Shown piece after piece: positions 16,410 through 26,550 of a stretch of 64,000 nucleotides of DNA (positions are counted from its first letter, which is position 1; each line of letters opens with the position of its first letter). A program made the position numbers and the translations under genes. Source of the DNA: Rhodospirillales bacterium (GTDB lineage: Bacteria; Pseudomonadota; Alphaproteobacteria; Rhodospirillales; JAPHRK01); contig JAPHRK010000033.1 in assembly GCA_026196105.1 (NCBI GenBank), forward strand, positions 146,515 through 210,514, given 5' to 3'. A model generated the notes under the pieces. That model searched no databases. It was not told the DNA's origin and worked only from the letters and a program-made list of their open reading frames with translations.

Positions 16410-18995
16410 ATGGATTTTGAGAAATATACCGAGCGCTCGCGCGGTTTTTTCCAGGCGGCACAAACCCTGGCAACCCGAAGCGGCCATCAACAGTTATCAC
16501 CTGAACACCTCCTGAAGGTCTTGCTTGACGATAAAGAAGGTCTGGCAGCTAATCTCATGCGCGCTGCAGGGGCAGACCCTGCCAAGGCTTTGCAAGGGGT
16601 TGAAGTCGAGCTTGCCAAAAAACCAAAAGTTCAAGGTAGTGGTGCCGGGCAAGTTTATTTAACCCAAGACCTATCCCGAGTTATGGAGCAAGCCGAAACC
16701 GTCGCTGATAAAGCTGGCGATAGCTTTGTCACTGCTGAGCGTCTTTTGCTTGCCTTGACCCTCTCCCAAAGCACGGCTTCAGGCAAAGTTCTCGCCCAAG
16801 CCGGGTTGACGGCACAAAACCTTAACAAAGCGATTGAAGATGTGCGTAAAGGGCGCACCGCGGACAGTGCTTCGGCTGAAGACTCATATGATGCCCTTAA
16901 AAAGTATGCCCTTGACCTGACCCAAGCAGCCCGTGATGGCAAGCTTGATCCGGTGATTGGGCGTGATGAAGAAATCCGCCGGACTATCCAAGTTCTTTCC
17001 CGACGGACAAAAAATAACCCAGTCTTAATTGGTGAGCCAGGAGTTGGCAAAACTGCCATTACGGAAGGGCTCGCCCTACGTATTGTCAACGGTGACGTGC
17101 CTGAGACTTTGAAAAACAAAAAACTCATGGTGTTGGATTTAGGTGCATTGGTCGCTGGGGCAAAATTCCGTGGCGAGTTTGAAGAAAGGCTGAAGGCTGT
17201 CCTTAATGAAGTAATATCTTCCAACGGAGAACTCATCTTGTTCATTGATGAGATGCACACTTTGGTTGGGGCTGGGGCTGCAGAAGGTTCGATGGATGCT
17301 TCCAACCTCCTTAAGCCTACCTTGGCGCGAGGAGAGCTTCACTGTATTGGGGCAACGACTTTGGATGAATATCGCAAGCATGTTGAAAAAGATGCTGCCT
17401 TAGCGCGACGGTTCCAGCCGGTTCTCGTTACTGAACCAACATTGGAAGATACTATTTCCATCTTGCGTGGCATCAAGGAGAAGTATGAGCTTCATCATGG
17501 GGTGCGTATTGCGGATTCAGCTTTAGTCGCGGCGGCAACCTTGTCGAACCGTTATATTTCGGATCGCTTTTTACCAGATAAAGCCATCGATCTTATGGAT
17601 GAATCTGCTAGCCGACTTCGTATGCAGGTGGATAGCAAGCCTGAAGAAATTGACGAACTTGACCGTCGCATTATTCAGCTAAAAATTGAGCGTGAAGCGC
17701 TGAAGAAGGAAAGCGACAGAGGGTCGATTGATCGGTTGAAAACCTTGGAGACAGAGCTTGTTGATTTGGAAGAAAAATCCAAAAAACTGACAGGCCAGTG
17801 GCAAGCTGACAAGGATGGTTTGGCTGAGGCTCAAAAGTTAAAGGAACAGCTAGACCAGGCCCGCATTGCGGCTGATCAAGCCCAGCGCTCTGGTGAATAT
17901 GAAAAAGCAGGAGAGCTGCAGTATGACCTGATCCCTCGCCTTGAGGCCAAATTGGTTGAAGCGGAGGAAAGTGAAGAAAAATCCATGCTTGAAGAGGCCG
18001 TAACTGAAGAGCATATCGCCACAGTTGTTTCGCGTTGGACCGGTATTCCTGTTGATAAAATGCTCGAAGGTGAGCGCGATAAACTGCTGAAGATGGAAGA
18101 CACCCTTCAAAAAAGAATAATTGGTCAGGAAGAGGCGGTTGTCGCTGTTTCAAATGCGGTACGCCGAGCACGGGCTGGACTGCAAGATCCTAATCGTCCA
18201 ATTGGTTCGTTCTTGTTCTTGGGGCCAACGGGTGTAGGTAAAACAGAGCTAACCAAGGCTCTAGCTGCTTTCTTATTTGATGATGAAACCGCCATGACTC
18301 GCATTGATATGTCGGAGTATATGGAAAAACATGCGGTTGCCCGTTTGATTGGGGCGCCTCCTGGCTATGTGGGTTATGACCAAGGTGGGGCTTTGACTGA
18401 AGCAGTTAGACGTAAACCATATCAGGTGGTTCTTTTTGATGAAGTGGAAAAAGCCCACCCAGATGTGTTTAACATTATGCTTCAGGTCCTGGATGAAGGG
18501 CGTTTAACCGATGGACAAGGGCGAACTATTGATTTTAAAAACGTCCTGATCATTCTGACCTCGAACTTAGGCGGGGATATCTTAGCTCAACAAGAAGAAG
18601 GTCATGATTCTACGGAGTTGCGTGAACAGGTGATGGAAGTGGTGAGAGCTTCTTTCCGCCCTGAATTCATCAATCGACTGGATGAAACCATCTTGTTCCA
18701 TCGCTTGTTCAGGGAGCATATGGGAGGGATTGTCAAAATCCAATTGAAGCGCCTTAAAGCCTTGTTAGATGATCGTAAAATTACTCTTGATCTTGATGAA
18801 GCCGCGATGAGTTGGCTCGCTGATGCAGGCTATGACCCTGTTTATGGGGCACGTCCCCTTAACCGAGTGATCCAAAAGAGTTTGCAAAATCCTTTGGCAA
18901 GTATGATTTTGGAGGGGTCAATTAGTGAGGGGCAAAAGGTACAGGTTTCAGCACATGAAGGGAACTTAACTCTGAATGGGGAAGAAAGACTCTGA
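16410..18995 (+). CDS. clpB: ATP-dependent disaggregase ClpB (Hsp100)
   Basis: An 861-residue chaperone that, with DnaK, pulls polypeptides out of aggregates. Order of domains: N-terminal Clp-N repeats (1-145), AAA-1 with Walker A GEPGVGKT near 208 and [12 protein letters not shown], the coiled-coil middle domain (about 405-530, rich in Glu/Lys/Leu) that distinguishes ClpB from ClpA, AAA-2 with Walker A GPTGVGKT near 605 and [15 protein letters not shown], and a C-terminal Clp-D2-small domain ending [28 protein letters not shown] precedes the ATG. The length is that of a full ClpB; no frameshift. Confidence 0.97.
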   Translation: MDFEKYTERSRGFFQAAQTLATRSGHQQLSPEHLLKVLLDDKEGLAANLMRAAGADPAKALQGVEVELAKKPKVQGSGAGQVYLTQDLSRVMEQAETVADKAGDSFVTAERLLLALTLSQSTASGKVLAQAGLTAQNLNKAIEDVRKGRTADSASAEDSYDALKKYALDLTQAARDGKLDPVIGRDEEIRRTIQVLSRRTKNNPVLIGEPGVGKTAITEGLALRIVNGDVPETLKNKKLMVLDLGALVAGAKFRGEFEERLKAVLNEVISSNGELILFIDEMHTLVGAGAAEGSMDASNLLKPTLARGELHCIGATTLDEYRKHVEKDAALARRFQPVLVTEPTLEDTISILRGIKEKYELHHGVRIADSALVAAATLSNRYISDRFLPDKAIDLMDESASRLRMQVDSKPEEIDELDRRIIQLKIEREALKKESDRGSIDRLKTLETELVDLEEKSKKLTGQWQADKDGLAEAQKLKEQLDQARIAADQAQRSGEYEKAGELQYDLIPRLEAKLVEAEESEEKSMLEEAVTEEHIATVVSRWTGIPVDKMLEGERDKLLKMEDTLQKRIIGQEEAVVAVSNAVRRARAGLQDPNRPIGSFLFLGPTGVGKTELTKALAAFLFDDETAMTRIDMSEYMEKHAVARLIGAPPGYVGYDQGGALTEAVRRKPYQVVLFDEVEKAHPDVFNIMLQVLDEGRLTDGQGRTIDFKNVLIILTSNLGGDILAQQEEGHDSTELREQVMEVVRASFRPEFINRLDETILFHRLFREHMGGIVKIQLKRLKALLDDRKITLDLDEAAMSWLADAGYDPVYGARPLNRVIQKSLQNPLASMILEGSISEGQKVQVSAHEGNLTLNGEERL

Positions 18996-19096
18996 TCTGG
19001 GAGGCTGAAGCTACTTTTGGGTTTACTGCGAGTTTGACTCCATTAAACTTAAATATAAGCTGAGTTATGAAACATTGATCTAGGAGGGGCAACCAG

Positions 19097-21481
19097 TTGA
19101 AGCGGGCAACAATTTATATCGCTGCCTATTGCTTGATTGTTGCTCTCTCAATTTTTTCATTGAGCCAGTATACGGCCTTTACCCGAGAGGTGGAAAACAA
19201 GCGGGTTGATGAGTATGCCCGTGTTATGTCCAACTACCTGTGGACAATGAATAAGGATAGTGCCGATGACTTTTTGTTTCTTGTCGTCAATGGGGACCCT
19301 TTTAGCAAAATCAAAATTACCCACAGTGATGATACTCTTTTTGTTGATAGCTCCTTCCTCCATGAAAAGCGGCGATGGGGATTGAGGATAGCCCCTCGCA
19401 AAGTGGCGGTACCCATCCACCAAGAAAATGAGGTCATTGGGCATTTTAGTGCAGAGATAAAACAAGATCCGACAAGTTATCTTATTATTGGATTGCTCGA
19501 TATTCTCATGGGGGGCAGCCTCTTCTTCTATTACGGCTACACTAGAAAACGAAAAGAATTCGAAAACCTGTCTCAACTGGCGACAACTGTTCTGCAACAT
19601 GCAGCAGAAGGCATTATGGTTGTTGATGTTGATGGTAAAATTGAAGCTGTAAATCCGGCTTTTAGTAGAATTACAGGCTATCAGCCCTCCGATGTTATTG
19701 GGTTTGATACAAGCTTTAGGCGATCCAATCTCCATGATGGGGACTTCTATAAAGAAATTTTTTCTACGCTTGAATCTATTGGGCTGTGGGAAGGGGAGGT
19801 TTGGCGCAGACGGAAAAATGGAGAAGTTTATCCCGAATGGCTCTCAGTTACTGCGGTTAAAAATGACGTAGGAAAAGTTATTAGAAGTATTAGCCTTTTC
19901 CGCGATATTACCGAACAAAAAACTGCTGAGGCTGAACTCATTAAAGTTAGAAACCGTTTAGCTGAAGCTGAGCAAATTGCTCAGATTGGAAGCTGGGAGT
20001 GGAAGGTAAATGAAAATAGCTTTTGGTGGTCCGATGAGGTCTATAGAATTTTTGGTCTCAACCCCAATCATCATGAAGCCTCTCTAGAGAATTTTAATGA
20101 AATTATTCACCCCGATGATGCAGGTGAATTTGTTTGGGAGAAGCCAGGGCAAGCTGAAAACATCAGTGATCGTAAGTTTAACTGCAGGATCATTCGTCCG
20201 GATGGGGAGTTAAGGCATATCCAGCTTGTGGCTGATTTTCAACACAATGCTGACGGCAAGTTGATCCGTCTCATTGGCACAGCTCATGATATAACTGAAG
20301 GAAAGAAAACTGAAGAAATATTGAGGAGTGCCAAGGAAAAAGCCGAGCGAGCTGATATGGCAAAGTCCAGGTTCTTGGCAGCAGCTAGTCATGATTTGCG
20401 CCAACCTTTGCAGGCTCTCAATCTCTTGGTTGCTGCCCTTGACCAACTGGTTAAGCTTGAAGGTAATGATCTGAATGGGCGTCAAGCAGGATTGATTGGT
20501 AAAATTGAAAGATCTTTAGAATCTCTGTCTGATCTTCTTAATGCCCTCCTAGATATTTCCAGGCTTGATGCGGGAACTCTTATCCCTGAAATGGAAAACT
20601 TCCCGATCTCCGAACTTTTGGAATGGGTCGATGAAACCTATAGACCTAAGGCGCAAAATAAAGGGCTCGAGTTTGTCGTAATCTCCTCATCTCTCACGGT
20701 TTTAAGTGATCCTCAGCTTTTGCGCCAAGTGGTTGGTAATTTGGTCTCCAATGCAATCCGCTATACCAAAGAAGGCAAAGTTTTAATTGGGTGTCGACAA
20801 CGAGGAAAAAGAATTACGATTGAAGTTTACGATACTGGCGAAGGTATTCCTCGTGACAAAGTGAAGGTCATTTTCCAAGAATTTCATCAGCTAGGGAATG
20901 CTGCTCGCCGTAGAGAAAAAGGGCTTGGGCTTGGGTTGGCAATCGTTGATCGAATTACAACGTTGATGGGTCACAAAGTTAATGTTCATTCAAGAATTGA
21001 CCAAGGGTCGTGTTTTTCAATTGATGTAAATGTTGGTGAAAAAAATCAAGAAAAACCTGAACAACCCCTTGGGAAGATAGTGGCTAAACCTTCCTTGGAA
21101 GGAGTTGCTTTGGTAATTGATGATGACCCTGCTGTTCTTGACAGCATGTCTCTCTTACTATCGCAATGGGGTATGACAGTCATTGCAGCTCTATCTTCTT
21201 CAGAAGCACTGAAACAGTGCCTTGAAGCTTCGGAGGTGCCAATAATTATTTTGGCCGATTATCGTTTGCAGGAACCTCGAACAGGGGCTCAGGCAATAAC
21301 TCTGATTAATGACGAACTAAAAGCAAATATCCCAGGGGTAATTATTACAGGGGATACAGGGGCAGACCGTATCCAAGAAGCAACGGCGAGTGGCTTTAGG
21401 CTTCTTCACAAACCTCTACAACCGGCAAATCTTAAAACTGTTTTAATCGAGATATTGTTTGATGAATCAACGAACTGGTGA
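19097..21481 (+). CDS. Membrane PAS-PAS hybrid histidine kinase with C-terminal receiver
   Basis: A 794-residue sensor. Two membrane helices (about 5-24 and 135-155) bracket a short periplasmic region; two PAS domains with PAC tails follow (about 165-275, including AEGIMVVDVDGKIEAVN, and 285-405); the HisKA phosphoacceptor is in AAASHDLRQPLQ near 431, the HATPase has NLVSNAIRYT, DTGEGIP and GLGLGLAIVD; a receiver starts at VIDDDP near 673 with its Asp in LADYR near 719. The HDLRQPLQ H-box and this layout resemble the Pseudomonas ErcS/NahK-type kinases. TTG start at 19097 with GGAGGGG upstream. The unusual repeat protein follows 129 bp later and may be functionally linked. Confidence 0.93.
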   Translation: MKRATIYIAAYCLIVALSIFSLSQYTAFTREVENKRVDEYARVMSNYLWTMNKDSADDFLFLVVNGDPFSKIKITHSDDTLFVDSSFLHEKRRWGLRIAPRKVAVPIHQENEVIGHFSAEIKQDPTSYLIIGLLDILMGGSLFFYYGYTRKRKEFENLSQLATTVLQHAAEGIMVVDVDGKIEAVNPAFSRITGYQPSDVIGFDTSFRRSNLHDGDFYKEIFSTLESIGLWEGEVWRRRKNGEVYPEWLSVTAVKNDVGKVIRSISLFRDITEQKTAEAELIKVRNRLAEAEQIAQIGSWEWKVNENSFWWSDEVYRIFGLNPNHHEASLENFNEIIHPDDAGEFVWEKPGQAENISDRKFNCRIIRPDGELRHIQLVADFQHNADGKLIRLIGTAHDITEGKKTEEILRSAKEKAERADMAKSRFLAAASHDLRQPLQALNLLVAALDQLVKLEGNDLNGRQAGLIGKIERSLESLSDLLNALLDISRLDAGTLIPEMENFPISELLEWVDETYRPKAQNKGLEFVVISSSLTVLSDPQLLRQVVGNLVSNAIRYTKEGKVLIGCRQRGKRITIEVYDTGEGIPRDKVKVIFQEFHQLGNAARRREKGLGLGLAIVDRITTLMGHKVNVHSRIDQGSCFSIDVNVGEKNQEKPEQPLGKIVAKPSLEGVALVIDDDPAVLDSMSLLLSQWGMTVIAALSSSEALKQCLEASEVPIIILADYRLQEPRTGAQAITLINDELKANIPGVIITGDTGADRIQEATASGFRLLHKPLQPANLKTVLIEILFDESTNW

Positions 21482-21510
21482 GGGGTTTAAAAGAAAAATT
21501 GCTTGAAATA

Positions 21511-21527
21511 GGGGCTTTATAAGCCCC
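21511..21527 (+). terminator. Possible terminator or attenuator hairpin
   Basis: GGGGCTT at 21511-21517 pairs with AAGCCCC at 21521-21527 around a 3-base loop, 30 bp after the kinase stop. The tract that follows (TTATAGAAAAAT) has no proper T run, so it may be only a partial terminator between the kinase and the gene at 21611. Confidence 0.45.
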
Positions 21528-21610
21528 TTATAGAAAAATCAGTTCAAAGCCTCTATATGAATTGCTACAGTTTATAACGCGATAAAATAAAAAGAGATAA
21601 CTTTTAAGTC

Positions 21611-24016
21611 ATGGCAACTTTCGACTTTTCAAAGCACAAAGTGTTGATGGTAGATAGGGATTCGAAAACCTTTGAACGGGCGAAAGCTATTTATGAACTA
21701 AAAGGGTTGTCTGATTTTAAGGGTGTGACCTCGGCAAATGCTGCGATGGGAGCTATTAAAAATTTCGCTCCCAGCCTTGCTTTCATCAATGCCGACCCCG
21801 GTGCGGGGGGGCATGAATTGATTCAAATGTTGCGCGACTTTCCTGATGGGCGGTTTAATGATCTTCCTATTGTGGTAATGCTTACTAAGGTTGAAACGCG
21901 TCAGCTCAAAGACCTTTGCCGAATTGGTATCGAAGGAGCATTGCGAAAACCGATTGACCCAGTTCGGTTATTACGTCTCACACGACTTACCATTCGTCGC
22001 CCACAGCGGTTTATTAGTATCCGCAACTATTTTGGCCCCAACCGCCGTACACGCTCTCAAGCGCCTGCGGATGGCTACGATCGACGGATTAAGCATGATG
22101 GGCCAGAAGAATTCGTTCCTCGTCAGAAGAAGCAAGACAACATACGCATGGTCCCCATTGAGCATCACGGTATCAATAAAGATGGCATAACCATGGTGCC
22201 TATTGTCGGTGTGGGTATTAATGACAAAGAAATAACCATGGTGCCGATTGAGGGGCACCAAATTGATAAAGATGGTGTCACTTGGGTTCCAGTAGAAGGA
22301 TTCGGTGGAAAAGATGGCATTACGATGGTGCCAATTGAAGGACGTGAAGGGCGCAATGGAGATATTTCCTTCGCACCCATAGAAGGATTTGGGATGCGAG
22401 ATGACCTCACGTTTGTTCCTATTGAAGGGAATGGAAATGCGGGTGAAGGCATTACCATGATTCCTATCAAAGGATATGGGGGGAATGGGAATGAGCCTGA
22501 TTATAAATATGCAGATCAAAAGGAATTTGCGGCTGATTTAGAAGTAACCCCTGTTGGCACCTTGAGTGATGAAGGGGAGCTTTCCAGCGAGGCGATCCAA
22601 TCTTTCAAGGATAAAGGAGAAATTGCCTTTGACCAATTAGGGCCAGGTGATGATGGCAGCTCACAACCTGACTTTGAGGCAAATATGGGTGGTAGTGTCT
22701 TTGACCAATCGTTTGAAGACGCGATGAGGGAAGCTAAAGGAATGGCAGGTGACGGAGCCGTTTCTCATGATGATTTGGTTGGTGGCCAGAAAAACGGCGA
22801 AATGGAGATTGTTAACTCGGGTGATCTCCTAACTGGCGCTTCAGGCCCAATGAAAAAAGACGGGGCTAAACCTTCGAGACGACCTCCTCCATCTATTAAT
22901 CTTGATCTCGATATTGATGATGATGAACCTGCTACAAAACCTGATGACGTTGTCCCTGTCCACGAAAAACCTCCAATAACCGAGTTGATGGTTGATAGCA
23001 AAGGAATGGTCGAGCTTGGCTCGCTTGAAGAGCTTGTTGCTGAGCCTGAGTTGGCTAAGGTAGAGGGGAAAGAACCGCCTGCTTCAGGTGGGTTTGATGT
23101 TGCAGCAGCTTTAAATGCTGCACAAAATGCCAAAGGTAATCTGACCAAAAAGAAACGCGAAAAAGAAAAAGCAGCGCGTATTGCCGAAGGTAAAGCTAAA
23201 GCCGAAGAAGCTTTGAAAAAAGTTGATGAGAAATTAGAGGAGCCAACTTCGAAGGCCAAGTCAAAGAGAAAGCCAAAAGCGAAAAAAGAAACTACGGCTA
23301 CTAAAGCGAAACCTACTGCCTCTAAGCCGACAAAAAAGAAAGCACCTGCTAAGAAGGCAAAAGCTAAAGAAGTTAAGCCAGAAGTGCTGGAAGAAATTAA
23401 GCCGGAACCAAAAAGACGAGGACCAAAAACAGCTAGTGCACCGGAAGTTCAAATAGCTCTCGGGGCCCATAAGCTTTGGGTTAATACGGGTGGTAAAGAA
23501 GGAGCTCAACTCACTTTGCCAAGGGCGGATATGCGGGGCCACAATTTAGCGGAATCTGATTTTACCCAGGTGAGAATCCCAGGTGGGAATTTTAAAGGAA
23601 CGGATTGTACCGAAACAGTATTCCGTAAAGCTTTTCTCAGTCGTTCAGATTTTACAGGTGCACAACTTAGCAAATGTGATTTTGCCGTTTCGAGGTTAAA
23701 GCAGGTAAACCTTAAAGATGCCAAGCTCAAAATGGCCAATTTACATGGTGCTGATTTGGCTCGTGCAAATCTATCCGGAGCAAGACTTATGCGCTGTGAT
23801 ATGAGCGCGGCTAATTTGGATGGCACTAACTTAATAGGAGCCAATCTGAGTTCTGTAAAAGGATTGCTTCCTGATCAACTGCTTCGGGCTAGAATAGACA
23901 GTACCACCAAGCTCCCCTATCACCTCAGGAGCAATCAAAAACTAGAAGCAGCTACCAAAGTAATTGCCAATAAGAAAAAAACAACAAGACGGACTCGTAA
24001 ACCTAAAGCGAAGTAG
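21611..24016 (+). CDS. Pseudo-receiver protein with MVPIEG tandem repeats and pentapeptide repeats
   Basis: An 801-residue mosaic protein that I cannot assign to a described family. Residues 8-130 look like a response-regulator receiver (KVLMVDRDSK at the start, VVMLTKVE, LRKPIDPVRLL with the conserved Lys), but the phosphoacceptor position reads FINADPG, with Asn60 instead of Asp, so it probably cannot be phosphorylated there. Residues 176-297 hold eight repeats with the core (I/V)T(M)VPIEG. Then comes an acidic region, a Lys/Ala-rich linker (about 510-605, histone-tail-like KKKAPAKKAKAKE), and residues about 638-750 are pentapeptide repeats, A(N/D)Lxx type, forming a right-handed quadrilateral beta-helix in known structures. 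The tail is again very basic. It follows a hybrid histidine kinase. A scaffold role is a guess. Confidence 0.85.
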   Translation: MATFDFSKHKVLMVDRDSKTFERAKAIYELKGLSDFKGVTSANAAMGAIKNFAPSLAFINADPGAGGHELIQMLRDFPDGRFNDLPIVVMLTKVETRQLKDLCRIGIEGALRKPIDPVRLLRLTRLTIRRPQRFISIRNYFGPNRRTRSQAPADGYDRRIKHDGPEEFVPRQKKQDNIRMVPIEHHGINKDGITMVPIVGVGINDKEITMVPIEGHQIDKDGVTWVPVEGFGGKDGITMVPIEGREGRNGDISFAPIEGFGMRDDLTFVPIEGNGNAGEGITMIPIKGYGGNGNEPDYKYADQKEFAADLEVTPVGTLSDEGELSSEAIQSFKDKGEIAFDQLGPGDDGSSQPDFEANMGGSVFDQSFEDAMREAKGMAGDGAVSHDDLVGGQKNGEMEIVNSGDLLTGASGPMKKDGAKPSRRPPPSINLDLDIDDDEPATKPDDVVPVHEKPPITELMVDSKGMVELGSLEELVAEPELAKVEGKEPPASGGFDVAAALNAAQNAKGNLTKKKREKEKAARIAEGKAKAEEALKKVDEKLEEPTSKAKSKRKPKAKKETTATKAKPTASKPTKKKAPAKKAKAKEVKPEVLEEIKPEPKRRGPKTASAPEVQIALGAHKLWVNTGGKEGAQLTLPRADMRGHNLAESDFTQVRIPGGNFKGTDCTETVFRKAFLSRSDFTGAQLSKCDFAVSRLKQVNLKDAKLKMANLHGADLARANLSGARLMRCDMSAANLDGTNLIGANLSSVKGLLPDQLLRARIDSTTKLPYHLRSNQKLEAATKVIANKKKTTRRTRKPKAK
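22136..22500 (+). repeat. Eight in-frame tandem repeats of about 45 bp (MVPIEG units)
   Basis: Within the preceding gene, successive units read MVPIEHHGINKDGIT, MVPIVGVGINDKEIT, MVPIEGHQIDKDGVT, WVPVEGFGGKDGIT, MVPIEGREGRNGDIS, FAPIEGFGMRDDLT, FVPIEGNGNAGEGIT and MIPIKGYGGNG. Lengths vary between 14 and 16 residues. Alternating hydrophobic positions followed by Gly/Asp/Asn turns suggest stacked beta strands. The DNA copies are diverged, so this is an old protein repeat, not a recent slippage tract. Confidence 0.92.
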
Positions 24017-24188
24017 TTCAAAGTTGATCTGGTAGTCATGTCAAAAGTACGATGACTTTATCCTCCCTGTATATAAGAGAGTCTTGTTCCTACCGTAGCC
24101 GTTTTTAGACTCGCGAAGAAGAATATAGATCCCATAGCATTGCTTCCAAAGTGAGCGAATAGGTTGCTGATCCTGATTCGTAGCTAAC

Positions 24189-24701
24189 CTATTTAATTGC
24201 CGATGCAGGGTTAGAAAAATTCAACACAAGGTGCTGCTCAGTCACACCTGCGCTCCATTGATCGTCGTAACGCTCTTCCTCAAGCTTAAAGCCTATTTTC
24301 TGGTAAAGATGGGCTGCGGCGCCAAGTTCTGCGAATGTATGCAGATAGATTTTTGGGTACTTTTTTTCCCTGCAAAATTTGATCGCCTCATTGAGTAGTT
24401 GAGTGCCCAATCCACTCCCCTGGCTTTCCGGAGCGACAATGAACCAACGAAGGTGTGCGCCCTTGTTGAGGGCGTCGATGCCATCAATAGTGATGGAGCC
24501 TTGGAGGTTCGCATCCACGTAAGCGCATAAAAAAAGGTCCCGCTTAACGACTAATCGGTCGAGAAAAGATAATAGTTCGGTTGTTACTTTGGTTTCAAAT
24601 TTTTCCCCGAACCCCCATTCCTTCTCGTAGTAATCTTGGTGCAACTTGATTACGTCTGCAGGTGAGCCGTGTCTTGTAAATTCAAATTCATAGTTTTTCA
24701 T
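24189..24701 (-). CDS. GNAT-family N-acetyltransferase
   Basis: A 170-residue acetyltransferase of the GNAT fold. The acetyl-CoA-binding motif A is visible as LRWFIVAPESQGSGLGTQLL near residues 84-103 (the Q/RxxGxG/A signature is QGSGLG), followed by motif B with YLHTFAELGAAAHLYQKIGF, typical of GNAT proteins that act on small molecules or protein N termini. The substrate is not predictable. It is next to, and on the same strand as, the AidB-like gene, 48 bp downstream of it, but the G+C content differs, so the two may not share history. A hairpin (24158-24193) overlaps its 3' end. Confidence 0.88.
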   Translation of the reverse strand: MKNYEFEFTRHGSPADVIKLHQDYYEKEWGFGEKFETKVTTELLSFLDRLVVKRDLFLCAYVDANLQGSITIDGIDALNKGAHLRWFIVAPESQGSGLGTQLLNEAIKFCREKKYPKIYLHTFAELGAAAHLYQKIGFKLEEERYDDQWSAGVTEQHLVLNFSNPASAIK

Positions 24702-24749
24702 TTGATACCTGACTGTATAGTTAGCAGAAATTATCGTCCCTTTTTGCGT

Positions 24750-26438
24750 TCAGGTCATCAGGGCGCGGTCTAAAATTTCCTGCACAGCATTGGGAGAATT
24801 GAGCCGACCGAACAGTGGGCCGTGCCCCTCGACGACGCGGCTGGCGATGAAGGCGTCGGCAATTGGTGTTGATGCGTGTTGGCGTAATAGTGCCGCTTGC
24901 CACAATAGCGCCATGCGTTCTACAAGCCGCCGAGCTTGGAACTCCCAAGTCGTCTTGTTGGCGAGGGCATCTTTTAAACCTTCAAGGGCACGGTCAAGGG
25001 GAGTGTCCGTGCCGCGCACTGATTCGATTTCAGCGAGTACAGCGTCCAGGCTGCCCGGTTCGCGCTCTGCGGCCCGGAACACATCCAACGCGACCATGTT
25101 GGATGAACCTTCCCAAATGCCGTTGAGTGGTGCTTCGCGGTAAAGTCGTGCCATTGGCGCATCCTCAATATAGCCGTTACCGCCTATGCATTCCAAGGCT
25201 TCAGCAACAAAGCCGGGCGCGCGTTTACAGCACCAATATTTGGCCATGGGTGGACCGATGCGTGCCAACAGGGCGGCGGTTGGATCAGTTCCTGTTTCAT
25301 CGACGGCCCGCGCGATGCGCAGACACATGGCCAATGAGCCTTCCACATCAAGTGCTAGGTCGGCCAGGATGTTGGACATTAACGGTAGATCCACGAGTGA
25401 GCGCTGAAAGGCACGACGGTGGCGGCCGTAATGCATCGCCTGACTCAGGGCTTGGCGCATCAATCCGGTGGAGCCAGCTGCAAAATCAAGGCGGGTATAG
25501 TGCACATCGGTCATCGCCTTACGGATGCCTTCCCCCTCTTCCCCTATCAATAAGGCCCAGGTGTCGGAGAACTCAACATGGCTAGATGCGTTGGAACGGT
25601 TGCCGCATTTTTCTTTCAGCCCTTGAATGAAAATACGATTACGACCACCGTCGGGTAGAAAGCGCGGTGCGGCGAATAGTCCTGGACCGTTCGGCGTGAT
25701 TGCTGTGGTCAAGAATACATCGCCCATCGGTGCCGAACAGAACCATTTGTGCCCAGTCAGTCGATATGCCTGACCTGCGCCACCGTGATCTACGGGTGCT
25801 GCTGTTGTAGTGTTGGCGCGCAGGTCGCAGCCGCCGTGTTTCTCGGTCAGTGTAGTGGCTACAGTGATCGCCGATTTTTCCTCAATAGGCATTATGCGTG
25901 GATCGTAAGTCGTGGCTTGCATTTTGTCGGCCCAGGCCTTGGTTTCTGGTTGTGTGCGAAGCAGTGGAATGGCGGCATAAGCCATGCCGGTGGGGCAACC
26001 AACACCGTTTTCTACCTGGTTCCAAAGATAACTCATGGCGGCGCGTGCCACATGGCCGCCGGGTTTGTCGGTGCTCCACGCGAGGCTATGCACTTCGGCT
26101 TCCATGGCGGTTGTCATCAGTTCATGATAAGCGGGATGATATTCGACTATATCGACACGGTTGCCGTAACTGTCGAAGGGGCGGAACTCTGGAATGTGCC
26201 GGTTCGCCAGCCGTGCGCGCTCTTGCATATCGGGATTACCAACAGAGGCTCCTAGGTGGTGTGCACGACTTTCTGCCCAGCCAGCGTTCTCACGGTGCAA
26301 GGCTTCGCCCAAGGCCGGGTCGGCGTTGTACGCATTGTAACCGCTGAGTGTCGGTGGCGTGTTGGTGACCTCATGTGTGTCGCCTGTTGAGGTTGGCGTT
26401 AGCGCTACAGTGTTGGCGGTAGTGTGGCGATGTGTCAT
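24750..26438 (-). CDS. AidB-like acyl-CoA dehydrogenase
   Basis: A 562-residue flavoprotein, longer than ordinary acyl-CoA dehydrogenases (about 380-400) and matching the AidB branch in length and layout: TEKHGGCDLRANTT and GHKWFCSAPMGDVFL in the middle beta-domain, QGLKEKCGNRSNASSHVEF, and a C-terminal ECIGGNGYIEDAPMARLYREAPLNGIWEGSSN with the usual catalytic-region pattern, then an extra helical domain of about 110 residues. AidB is an adaptive-response protein binding flavin and DNA in E. coli; whether this one shares that role or acts on an acyl-CoA is open. Its G+C is clearly higher than the flanks (hand count 35 and 37 of 60 in lines 25201 and 25801), suggesting acquisition. A TetR gene lies upstream on the same strand. 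Confidence 0.9.
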   Translation of the reverse strand: MTHRHTTANTVALTPTSTGDTHEVTNTPPTLSGYNAYNADPALGEALHRENAGWAESRAHHLGASVGNPDMQERARLANRHIPEFRPFDSYGNRVDIVEYHPAYHELMTTAMEAEVHSLAWSTDKPGGHVARAAMSYLWNQVENGVGCPTGMAYAAIPLLRTQPETKAWADKMQATTYDPRIMPIEEKSAITVATTLTEKHGGCDLRANTTTAAPVDHGGAGQAYRLTGHKWFCSAPMGDVFLTTAITPNGPGLFAAPRFLPDGGRNRIFIQGLKEKCGNRSNASSHVEFSDTWALLIGEEGEGIRKAMTDVHYTRLDFAAGSTGLMRQALSQAMHYGRHRRAFQRSLVDLPLMSNILADLALDVEGSLAMCLRIARAVDETGTDPTAALLARIGPPMAKYWCCKRAPGFVAEALECIGGNGYIEDAPMARLYREAPLNGIWEGSSNMVALDVFRAAEREPGSLDAVLAEIESVRGTDTPLDRALEGLKDALANKTTWEFQARRLVERMALLWQAALLRQHASTPIADAFIASRVVEGHGPLFGRLNSPNAVQEILDRALMT

Positions 26439-26550
26439 TGAACATTCTCCAGGGCTAAATCTTTTTTAAACAGATTGAAACCAATAAAGAGTTTAGTTTG
26501 GTTGTTGGCCTCTTGATTATCGTAGTTGACAGATTTCCTATTTGTTTGCG

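Noticed and set aside
24158..24193. Inverted repeat AATAGGTT...AACCTATT at the end of the GNAT gene as terminator
   Set aside because: The stem is A+T-rich with a bulge and is not followed by a T run on the minus strand; left as a hairpin without function.
25127..26347. Long plus-strand ORFs opposite the AidB-like gene
   Set aside because: They are antisense to a clear acyl-CoA dehydrogenase and arise from its high G+C codon usage; translations show no domain.
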